Assembly (NCBI GenBank): GCA_013350335.1
Contig: CM023536.1
Coordinates: 42,292,314-42,356,313 of the forward strand
DNA from: Chimonanthus salicifolius
Lineage: Eukaryota; Streptophyta; Magnoliopsida; Laurales; Calycanthaceae
Reading direction: 5' to 3'
DNA length: 64,000 nucleotides
Position numbers and translations under genes: made by a program. This document shows positions 34,198 through 44,040 of the stretch, piece by piece; positions within the stretch are counted from its first letter, which is position 1; the number at the start of each line of letters is the position of its first letter. Under the pieces are notes generated by a model. That model saw only the letters and a list, made by a program, of their open reading frames with translations. It did no database searches and was not told the DNA's origin.

Positions 34198-34563
34198 AAA
34201 TTATAATCACTAAAACTTACTTGCAAAAGAACAATCCTAATCCAAGGACCATGGCTTTCACTAAGGGCCAAAATCCATGCACTTCACTTCAACTCCATGA
34301 GTCTTTGTTCCAAAAATTTAAAGTATATTGAATTTCGAATTTACAAAGTTTTTATGGGATAAAATATGCTAAATGACCAAACTGTCCCTGTTATGGTTGA
34401 CCACATCATATAGGGAAATTTGCCTATCTAAACTCTAGAAAATAAAGAGAAAAAAATTATCTCTAAGATTGTCTGCCTATATGGGATCAATCCAGAGATT
34501 TATTTCTAAAGTACAAATCAAAATAAAGCAACTAAATATCCTATCCCTATCCTTGTGGATACG
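34198..34563. other. Unannotated DNA between two LTR insertions
   Basis: No feature recognised. It is the continuation of 30541-30872 if the solo LTR is removed. Confidence 0.4.
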
Positions 34564-36540
34564 TGATGAACATAGGAAAATGATTATTTTACCCTTATAT
34601 TTGGATTAGTTATCCCCTTGTTTTATTTGTTTTTGGATATGATTAATGAAATTTTGGACGTTTTGTAGGATTTAAAGGGAAATACAAGATATGAGAATCC
34701 AAATGGTGAATTTTGCAATTTATGGACATAAGTTGATATTTTTGGAAAGTTGGAATTTTTAATAATTATTTTACCACAATTTTAAGGGTTTTATTATAAC
34801 TAATTAATTCAAATCCATTTATGAGAGTTTGGATTAATTTAGTACATTTTTAGAATTGATTGTAAGTGATAAAATTAATTATTAAATTTTCCATACTTTG
34901 AAAAATCCAATTATTAAGCTCATTAAGAAAAGCCCACCAAGAAACCATATGTGTGAAAACTATTTTCATCATCTCAACATACATATGAGGAAATTTGAAA
35001 TTTACAAGTCATTAGAAGAGTATTTTTTAATTTGGCAAGTGGATTAAGGAAAAAAGAAACAAAATAAGAAGGGGAGAAAAAGAAGGAAGGTTTGACAGAG
35101 TTTCAGTATTTTGACTATAAAGTTTCAATCCAACGTCCGATTACTTTGATTCTTTTTGAGTTGGAAAGAAGACTTTAAGGGCTACAACTTTTTAGTTTAC
35201 AATGTTTCCTGATTCGGATGTTAACTAGGCCAAAAATGAGCTCTAATGTGGTATATGTGTAAAAAATGAGATTTTGCACTCACTTTCCTTACACGAATTT
35301 ACTATTTTTTTCACCTCCTTGTCTCCTTTAAGTCATTCCATATTTAGCACAAACCATATCAGCCCTCCATGTGTCCCTTGCTTTATTTAAATCTTAAATT
35401 AAAGTCATTGATTCCACCTCCTTTCATCTATAAATACTAGCCATCTCCCATTGAGAAAATTGAACTTGGGCATTGAAGAAAAGGTTGTACAAAGGAAATG
35501 AGAGGAAGAAGAGAAGGAGAAAGACTGTGGAATTTCCAATCCACATTGGGTTCTAAGGTTGGTGGATTTTGATTTTCATTATATTTTTCTTATGTCTTTA
35601 TTCTAAAATTTCATTGATTCGTAATTTTTAATTCCATGTTTTAATTAATAAAGGAAGGTGAGATAATTAGAATTATGGTTTTCCACTTGTTCTTTCATGT
35701 GTAATGAAAATTTCAATTTTATTTCATTCTTTTCATCGTTTTATGTTGTCTATTTTTCTAAGAAATTAAAGGAAAGTAAGATTTTCTTAGGATTGGTCGA
35801 ACTTCATTTTTCAAGTCTAAGACTCTTTTCAAAGTGAGATTATTTTAGATTTGGAATTTCAAGTATAAATTTTACCTAAACCTAAGGCCAGAATTGAATT
35901 TTCTTAGTTAAATGGATTTCATAGATTTCATGTTTAGAATTTTAATGAATTTGAGATTTGAATGCGTGTTAAATAATTTACATGAGCTCCTTGTTCTAGG
36001 CCGTTATTTCATTATTAAAATTTGGATGATAATGCCTCATTGATTCTTTGATCCAGTTCCATTGTAAATAGGTATATAGGTAATTTAGATGTTATTATTT
36101 TTATTTTATTTATTTATAAATTCAAAAACTCTTGAGAATTGTGGAACTAGGTTGGTTAATTAATTAATTGTATCTTAGTTTTTTGTTCTAAGTTAAGTTA
36201 AGATTATTTATAAGTTTTAGATCAAATCCACCATCTTAATTAAAATTAGATCTCTTTAATTGTTAAATTATATTTTTGGATGTGATTTGTAATTTTAGAC
36301 CATGTTTTCTATTTTTTAGAATGTTTCTAAATTAAAATTAGATTTTCCAAATTAGATAATTAATTCCATGTTTAAGATTTATTTCTATGATTTTCTCAAT
36401 TTCTTAATTTAAATAATTCAATAGTGTATTTTCATTGATATATTTTCCTAAGTTCCGATGGGTTCGACCTCGCACTCGATCGTTGTACTATCTAAATGGT
36501 TCGTGCACTTGCAAGTTATAAATTTAAAATTTGCACAACA
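34564..36540 (+). repeat. 5' LTR of the older non-coding element
   Basis: The LTR contains TATA-like TATAAATACTAG at 35430-35441, a purine-rich leader near 35470-35530 (AAAGGAAATGAGAGGAAGAAG) and the GTTCGACCTCGCACTCGA phrase near 36458. Transcription would begin after the TATA-like site (inference). Confidence 0.88.
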
Positions 36541-36546
36541 AGTTTT

Positions 36547-36564
36547 TTGCACCATTGCCGGAGA
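36547..36564 (+). other. Decayed tRNA-Asp primer site
   Basis: TTGCACCATTGCCGGAGA matches TGGCGCCGTTGCCGGGGA at 14 of 18 positions; three of the four changes are G to A, as expected from cytosine deamination on the other strand. Confidence 0.8.
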
Positions 36565-37910
36565 ACTTAGAAAATTGTCATTTGAATTATTTATTTTTTA
36601 GAAATAATGCTATTTTTAGAAAATTTCTATTTTTGGCAACTCTTTAAAATTAGAAGTTCTTATTTTTTTAAAAAACTCTAATTCTAGAAAATTACCTTAT
36701 TTAGAAGTTTTTAAAAATAATAAAAATCAGGAGATTATCTAAATTTGGAATCATTGCTAAATTTATAAACTTTTTATTTTTGGAGACTTTTATTTTTAGA
36801 AATTTCCAAAAATAGCTTGTTTCACTTTTAGCATTTTCTAATCTTAGATTTTTAATTTAATTTAGGCAAATTCTATATTTAGAAAATTGATCTAAATTTA
36901 GTTTTATTTTTTGGAACCTTTGTATATGGAAAGTCTCAAAATTGTCTTATTTTAGAAATTTTTATGTTTAGATGGTGTCTAATTTTGGATTATATCTAAT
37001 TTTGGATAGCTTTTAAACTTAAAAAAATTCTAATTTAAGACCCTCATCTAAACTTGAAAGATTTTCAATTTCAGTGTTTAAATAAAAAAATAAAAAAATA
37101 AATAAATCATGGAACAACTTTGGACTTACTTGAAAATCTGATTTAGATTAATTTGCTGGATCTTAATTTAGAAATTTTTATGGTTTTAATTTAATTTAGA
37201 GTTCTTAATTAGGTTCCAATTAGTTAATTTCTTACACTAGTTATAACATTAGAAAAATTGCATTAGTTTAGGAATCATGCATTTTTTTATGAGATTCAGA
37301 ATCTTCACCAAAGTTTGTGGTGTTTTATTTTACAAGAATTTTAATCGTTCGCTCTAAAAAATTCTTGCGGAAGTAAGCACTACAGGCCAAGGTAAGTGCC
37401 TAAATCTCATTTCTTTAAATTTTCATATTTTCATGCTTCATATAGATTTTCTTAGGTTGTCTTACATTTATTTTGCATATAAAAAAATTACATTTTTAAT
37501 TTGCCCATGCATATTAAGGTATTAGTTTCATGCATTAGTCTAGTTGTTTGATTATTGTTTACATATTTGATTTGAGTATTGCATTGTTAGATTAGGTTGC
37601 ATAAAAAAAAATAAAGAGAGAAGATAATAGTTGTTTTGATTGTAAGTCTGCCTAGAGTCTTGTATCTGTCGATATTTGTCAATGTCTAGTTTAGGTTTTC
37701 ATTTTTTTTTTTTTTGAGTCAGTTTTTGTGTTTTTGTGTCAGTATAGAGTCTTTGTTGTGTGTTTGTGTTTTTGTTATCTGTTTGTTTTTGCAGGTTTTG
37801 AATAAAGAGAGGCATCTCAGATATTTTCTCAACTCAAATTGTTCTATTCTGAAATTTTCTTCTAATTTGCAGGTGCACATGTAGATTAGGGAACAATGAG
37901 GATAATGTTC

Positions 37911-37930
37911 AATTTAAGTTTGGGGGTATT
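37911..37930 (+). other. Second, internal polypurine tract (copy 2)
   Basis: AATTTAAGTTTGGGGGTATT lies 1.59 kb upstream of the 3' LTR, preceded by the conserved GAGGATAATGTTC phrase. It matches the internal tract at 25981-26000 better than it matches the terminal tract of its own element. Confidence 0.75.
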
Positions 37931-38846
37931 GAGAGGTTACACTGTGTCAGTTTTGTGTTTTTTGAGTCCATTTTGAAAAGAAAAAAAATTTTGATTTTTC
38001 CGCATTAATATGTGGATGAAAATTTTTATATCATGCTTTTCCAATTGAATTTTATGAAGTTTATGCTTGGAGACAATTTACACAACCATATTAATGTTAG
38101 CCTGAAAAAGAAGAGTATTCATGAGTTAAGTGATCACTGAAGGAATACCAGTGGAGACTTATACCTAGTGAGTTTTTGAGACATTCGATTTTTCTGAGAC
38201 TTATAAGTAAATTCTTATTTTCCTTGAAGTGCGCATAATTATTGTTTTTGTTGAAGATTTCATTATTATTTGTTTTGGTCAATTACTGAGTACGGCATCA
38301 AAATTGGATTATTACACTTGAATTTTTTTTAATTTATTTGAAACTATATAATTATTCATATGAAGCTTAGGAAGTGATATAAGCTATTATTTTATATCAC
38401 TTGAGCCTTTGAAGCCTACCTATATTGGTCATCTTATCATGTTAGTTCCCACTTTTTAGCTTTAAATGTAAATTTAGACTATTTTTATTGATTAACCATG
38501 TTATCCATACCCAACTCCGGTCGTGGAGTTTGAGCCTTTACTAAAATATCTGTGATCTATTCTAAGGCAAGAAAGGTTAGAGGTGATTGTTATTGGGATG
38601 GTACTCTGAGAAAAATATGGTATTTGAAAAAAAAAAAAAACATGAATGAAAAAAAAAAAATTGAGAAGGTGAACATCAATACAACAGAAAATAAGGATGT
38701 AAAAAAAAAGTGAAAAAAAATGAGATAAAAAAAATATAATACTGTGAAAGTGGTGAAAAAGAGAAATAGAGGAAGGATATCCCATTTTAAAATTTTGAAG
38801 ACCTCTAACTTTTTCTTATCAAAGTATTAATTTTTGAGTCTTTTTA

Positions 38847-38910
38847 TCCTTCTTTGATCTGACCCGATCCTAAGCCACGTTTCGTCCTATTAGGAAGTCC
38901 TACTGATCCT
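38847..38910 (+). other. Conserved non-coding box (copy 2)
   Basis: Contains TTTGATCTGACCCGATCC and CACGTTTCGTCCTATTAG; the counterpart is 24902-24963 on the other strand. Confidence 0.7.
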
Positions 38911-39502
38911 CAGTTAATATGGTATTTAAGTGGAGAATAGATGAAGAAAAATGATAGTGTATTATTTCAATGTTCTCAGAAAAATGACATCCATTCATGA
39001 TATCTATATTTTCTTTGATATTATCCGTTCTTTGATGATAAATATGTGAGATATTTGCATTTGTGAAAATAATTCCGCTCACATATACTTTTGAGAGAAA
39101 TTTAATCCAATTTCTGAGCGAAAATCTTTCTAAGAGATATATTTGATGAGATTTGGAGTCGAAGTTCATTTTCAGCTGATGGTTGTCAAACTTGTGCATA
39201 TTTTGAAAAATAAGGTTATATTAATATTGGTTATCACACACTACACTCCAAGTATAAATTTTGTAAAATAAATTTGGAGTTGTATGATATTTAAATTTTT
39301 GTTTAGATATTACTGCTGAAATTTGATGTTTGTGGGTATCATCACTGAAAGCCCTCACGAGACTATAATTCATCCACTGGTGGTGAGTTAGGGATTTAAA
39401 GGCTTGTTGCATATGCTAAATGCAATCGAAAGTGCCAGCAAAAGTGGTGTAGTTTAGAATTTTTATTTTTAATTTTTGTTTTGCTCGAGGACTAGCAAAA
39501 GA

Positions 39503-39518
39503 TAAGTGTGGGAGTATT
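39503..39518 (+). other. Polypurine tract beside the 3' LTR
   Basis: TAAGTGTGGGAGTATT directly precedes the LTR start TGATGAAC. It is a weaker purine run than the internal tract at 37911-37930. Confidence 0.8.
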
Positions 39519-41496
39519 TGATGAACACAGGAAAATGACTATTTTACCCTTGTATTTGGATTAGTTAGCCCTTGTTTTGTGTGTTTTTGGATATGATTAA
39601 TGGAATTTTCGACGTTTTATAGGATTTAAAGGGAAATACAAAATATGAGAATTCAAATGGTGAATTTTGCAATTTATGGGCATAAGTTGATATTTTTGAA
39701 AAATTTAAATTTTTAATAATTATGTTACCACAATTTTAAGGGTTTATTGTAAACTAATAAATTCAAATCCATTTATGAGAGTTTGAATTAATTTAGTACA
39801 TTTTAAGAATTGATTGTAAGTGGTAAAATTAATTATTAGATTTTCCACACTTTGAAAACCCAATTATTAAGCCCATTAAGAAAAGCCCATCAAGAAATCC
39901 ATATGTGTGAAAACTATTTTCATCATCTCAACATACATATGAGGAAATTCGAAATTTACAAATCATTAGAAGAGTATTTTTGAATTTGGCAAGTGGATTC
40001 AAGAAAAAGAAACAAAATAAGAAGGGGAGAAAAAGAAGGCAGGTTTGACAGAGCTTCAGTATTTTGGCCATAAAGTTTTACTCTAATGTCCGATTGCTTT
40101 GATTCTTTGTAGGTTGGAAGAAGACTTCAAGGGCTACAACTTTATAGTTACGACATTTCCTAATTCGAATGTTAACTAGGTCAAAAATGACTCTAAGATG
40201 GTAAATGTGTAAAAAATGGGATTTTGTACTCACTTTTCTTACACGAATTTACTATTTTTTTCCACCTCCTTGTCTCCTTCAAGTCATTCCATATTTAGCA
40301 CAAACCATATCAGCACTCCATGTGTCCCTTGCTTTATTTAAATCTTTAAATCAAAGTCATTCATTCCACCTCCTTTCATCTATAAATATTAGCCATCTCC
40401 CATTGAGAAAATTGAACTTGGGCATTGAAGAAAAGGTTGTGCAAAGGAAAGGAGAGGAAGAAGAGAAGGAGAAAAACTGTGGGATTTTCAATCCACATTG
40501 GGTTCTAAGGTTGGTGGATTTTGATTTCCATTGTATTTTTCTTATGTCTATATTCCAAAATTTCATTGATTTGTAATTTTTAATTCCATGTTTTAATTAA
40601 TAAAAGAAGGTGAGATAATTAGAATTATGGTTTTCCAATTGTTCTTTCATGTGTAATGAAAATTTCAATTTTAGTTCATTCTCTTCATCATTTTATGTTG
40701 TTTATTTTTCTAAGAAATTCAAGAAAAGTAAGATTTTCTTAGGATTGGTCGAACTTGATTTTTCAAGTCTAAGGCTCTTTTCAAGTGAGATTATTTTAGA
40801 TTTGGAATTTCAAGTATAAATTTTACCTAAACCTAAGGCCGGAATTGAATTTTCTTAGTTAAATGGATTTCATAGATTTCATATTTAGAATTTTAATGAA
40901 TTTAGATTTGAATGTGTGTTAAATAATTTACATGAGCTCCATGTTCTAGGCCGTTATTTTATTATTAAAATTTGGATGATAATGCCTCGTTGATTCTTTG
41001 ATCTAGTTCCATTGTAAATAGGTATATAGGTAATTTAGATGTTATTTTTATTTTCATTTTATTTGTTTTTATAAATTCAAAAACTCTTGAGAATTGTGGA
41101 ACTAGGTTGGTTAATTAATTAATTGCATTTTAGTTTTGTGTTATAAGTTAAGTTAATATTATTTATAATTTTTAGATCAAATCCACCATCTTAATTAAAA
41201 TTAGATCTCTTTAATTGGTAAATTATATTTTTGGATGTGGTTTCTAATTTTAGACCATATTTTCTATTTTTTAGAATGTTTCTAAATTAAAATTAGATTT
41301 CCAAGATTAGATAATTAATTCCATGTTTAAGATTTATTTCTATGATTTTCTCAATTTCTTAATTTAAGTAATTCAATGGTGTATTTTTACTGGAAATATT
41401 TTCCTAAGTTCCGATGGGTTCGACCTCGCACTCGATCACTATACTATTTAAATCGTTCGTGTGCTTGCGAGTTATAAATTTAAAATTTACACAACA
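39519..41496 (+). repeat. 3' LTR of the older non-coding element
   Basis: Partner of 34564-36540. Differences are scattered along its length. The 123-residue frame at 40205-40576 lies inside LTR sequence and shows no family resemblance. Confidence 0.88.
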
Positions 41497-41734
41497 ATAC
41501 ACTGATTCTCCATTCCCTGATTTGGATTGATGATATGTGATGAACACAGTAAAACTACTATTTTACCCTTTTATATTAGATGAATTAGTCCTTAATTTGT
41601 AAATATGAGATATGCTTAATGCTATTTTTTAGTTTTACAGTGTGTTGTGAGAAAATACAGATATGCACATGAAATTGTCAAAATAATGGATACATATCAG
41701 CGACAATCGCTGTGGCAGCCTGTCAAAGGATTTT

Positions 41735-42415
41735 ATGGACACACACAGCTTGGTAACCCATGCATTCAACTCTCTCCAAGTTGGCCTAAGAACAAATCAC
41801 GTGGGTCTTCATAAAGCTCTCTGTGTTATGATGGGCTGGAACAGTCTCGTGGCCCCTGATAGTGCAAGGACCTACCAGTCTATGCCTGCTGATGAAGTTT
41901 CAGCTCTGAAGGAGGACTTGATTCTCTGGCCTCCACTCATAATCATTCACAACAATTCAATTGGAAGCAAGAACAAGGACACACATATCGTCATAACCAA
42001 TGAAAGAATGGAAGAGATCCTTAGAGGAATGGGGTTGGTCCAGAGAAGACCAAAGTCAGCCTTGGGAAGACCTCAAACCATATCATTTTGGTAGTTCATG
42101 CCGACCTTTTTTGGACTGCAAGAAGCAGAAAAGCTTCATGAATATTATGCAGAAAGAAATCATGGGAGGAAGGAAGTCCTTCAAATCACTTCTGTAGATG
42201 GCAATGGTGGCAATGAAGTGCAGAGAGAGAATGTTGAGGAGCTTTTTCTGTATGGTTACATGACGATTGCAGAGATGAAGGAAGGGCAGCCATGTAGAGA
42301 TAGCAGCGAGCAGAAGGAAAGACAGCATGAAAGACTGGTTGATGGTGGAACAGCTGTAGCCAGCGGCGCACATAGGAAGCAGTTGCATAGATTGAAAGCA
42401 GAAAGAAACAATTGA
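41735..42415 (+). pseudogene. XS-domain protein fragment (SGS3-like family) captured in an LTR
   Basis: XS domains occur in plant proteins of RNA silencing such as SGS3, where they bind RNA. The frame from ATG at 41735 shows the upstream family segment VGLHKALCVMMGWN (about residues 23-36) and the domain start KEDLILWPPLIIIHN near 41912-41956. The block KSALGRP is near 42050, GLQEAEKLHEYYAERNHGRK at about 42113-42172, and LYGYMTIAEM near 42249-42278. A single TAG at 42092-42094 interrupts an otherwise open frame; the residues just around it look scrambled, so paired small indels may also lie there. After about 42290 the reading loses resemblance. No intron is visible, but none may be expected. 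There is no sign of the coiled coil or zinc finger of full-length relatives. The family assignment is by motif reading, not by search. Confidence 0.72.
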
Positions 42416-43225
42416 GCCAGTTGCAGTTGGGCAAAGGAAGAAGAGAAACCAGCAGCCGAGGGAGAAACGCAGCAGCAGTGGAAGCACCAGTAACAACAGT
42501 AGCAACCGATGGCATCCTCTGTTTAAAAGCAGTAGAAGCAAGACTAGCCTGCAGCCAAAATGCTGTTGGAGGAGATGGCCAAAGCAGAGGCAGAACAGAG
42601 AAAGAAAAACAGAGAGGGTTTCGGCCTTTGGACTCTACAGAGATTCAAGAAGATCAGAGGATAAGGAAGAGTTTAAACCGAGAACAGGGCAAATCTGGCT
42701 AAAAGATATGGATAAAGAAGATAGAAAAGACAGCAGAGAAATGCAATGCAGAGCTGCCATGTAGCAGCTGAAAGATAGAGGCGTGGAAGAAAAGGAGGAG
42801 AGATGAGGATAAGAAAATGAACAGCTGCCGTGTAGCAGTTGGGTTTCAAGAAGATAGAAGAGATAAGGAAGAAGATTGGTTTGCAGAGAGATTTGGATGA
42901 GATGAGGGAAGAAAGGATAAGGAGAGAATAAGAAGATAAGATTTGGATGAGAAGAGCTGCCAAGTAGCTGGGAAGAAAGACAAGGAAACTGCCATGAAAG
43001 ATAAGAAGAAGAACAGATAAGGAAGAAAAGAGATTGAAGAGGGATGGTTTTGCAAGAGAGAGCTTAACCGATTAAAGAGAAGAAAAAGGGGATAAAGATA
43101 AAAGACTTTGAAAAAAGAAAAAAGAGTTATCTGTCGATGAAGGGATAAGGAGAAAGGAAGGAAGAAAGATAAGAAGAAAAGGATCAAGTAACCAATGCTA
43201 AGAAAGGAAGAAAAAAAAGGATAAG
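42280..43225 (+). repeat. Purine-rich stretch with diverged repeats inside the LTR
   Basis: AAG- and GGA-rich plus strand with repeated AGCTGCCxTGTAGCAG words (near 42280, 42753, 42822 and 42953) and GATTTGGATGAGA words (near 42890 and 42940). The words are imperfect and unevenly spaced. From about 43020 it grades into the LTR part shared with the young element (GATAAGGAG words). Confidence 0.65.
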
Positions 43226-44040
43226 AAGATATGTTAGCCGAGATTTTGAAGTGGGTCTTTTTCCGACCGAATTTGAAGGGTCTCTTATCTCATCCATTAT
43301 CTTCTATAAATTCATGTATTTGAGACCATTGAAGGTTGAACCGGGCAAGACGTCGAAGGGACTGAAGTTGGACGACCAAAGACAGAGAAAAATATTTAAT
43401 TTCTTATAAGTTATTTATTTTTATTTTTATGTAAAGTCCAAAGGATTGTATTTCATTTCCAAATTTTTAAATAAAATTTATGGCGATTTGTTTAGATTTA
43501 TGTTATTCCCAATTATTGAATATTTGATAATGATGGTTTTTAATTTTATTTTAATTCTTTTTATGAACTTTATGAAACAAATTAATTTTAGAATTTTTTA
43601 AGGAAAAGTGGAACCCCTTTTAGGATCAGTGGGACTTGACCAATTTTCCAGTCTAAGTTTCTTTTCAAGAACGGTTTATTTTAGATCTGGAAAATGTAAG
43701 TTTAAATCTCGCTCAAACCTAAGGCTTGAATTGAAAAATTCCGATTTAATGGACGACGTAATTATTCTAACTAGAATTTTAATAAATAATGAACTTGAAT
43801 TAAATTTTATAATTCCAGAATATTTCATAGTCTAGGCCATGATTTTATTTTTAAATAAGATAACATGCCAACTTCGATATTTGTCCTGATTCCATTGTAA
43901 AATATGTAAACAATTTATTATTATTGATTTCTTTTATTCTTTCTAAAAAATCCTCAAAACAATTTAATTAGGTTAGAAATATTTTATTTGTTTCTTAAAT
44001 TTACATTTTAAATTAGATTGAGGTCATTTAAATTTACTCC

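Larger units (their letters stand above)
36565..39502 (+). other. Internal non-coding region of the older element
   Basis: No gag, pol or envelope-like motif was seen. 36580-37080 is built from loosely repeated AATTTTTAGAAA-type words. From about 37300 to the end, blocks shared with the young element appear in the same order. Short A-runs at 38625-38660 and 38700-38730. Confidence 0.72.
34564..41496 (+). mobile_element. Older non-coding gypsy-type LTR element
   Basis: The element is 6933 bp. 5' LTR 34564-36540 (1977 bp) and 3' LTR 39519-41496 (1978 bp) start TGATGAACA and end CACAACA. Flanks ATACG (34559-34563) and ATACA (41497-41501) form a 4-of-5 TSD. A decayed tRNA-Asp primer site lies at 36547-36564 and a polypurine tract at 39503-39518. 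The 2978-bp internal region has no gag or pol frame. The LTRs differ at many sites along their whole length, so it is older than 22690-29180, with which it shares the internal layout. A solo LTR of this family is at 11082-13058. Confidence 0.92.
41538..44040 (+). mobile_element. Truncated LTR that carries a captured XS-domain fragment
   Basis: The start TGATGAACACAGTAAAACTAC and the next 130 bp resemble the outer edge of the young element's LTR (reverse complement of 24265 downwards). The part from about 43225 to 43990 matches the same LTR around 23560-22830, including TTGAACCGGGCAAGACGTC and the GGACGACxAAAGACAG phrase. Between them, 41700-43200 is unlike the other LTR: first an XS-domain-coding stretch, then a purine-rich stretch. 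The LTR is about 2.5 kb here against 1.58 kb. Its last ~200 bp are missing at 44040, where a gypsy LTR begins. No internal region or TSD was found, so whether it was solo or part of a full element is open. Confidence 0.78.

Noticed and set aside
40205..40576. 123-codon plus-strand frame
   Set aside because: Lies within the 3' LTR of the older non-coding element; the equivalent stretch in the 5' LTR is not kept open.
42083..43187. Leu-rich minus-strand frames opposite the XS fragment
   Set aside because: They are shadows of the purine-rich plus strand and overlap one another without family resemblance.
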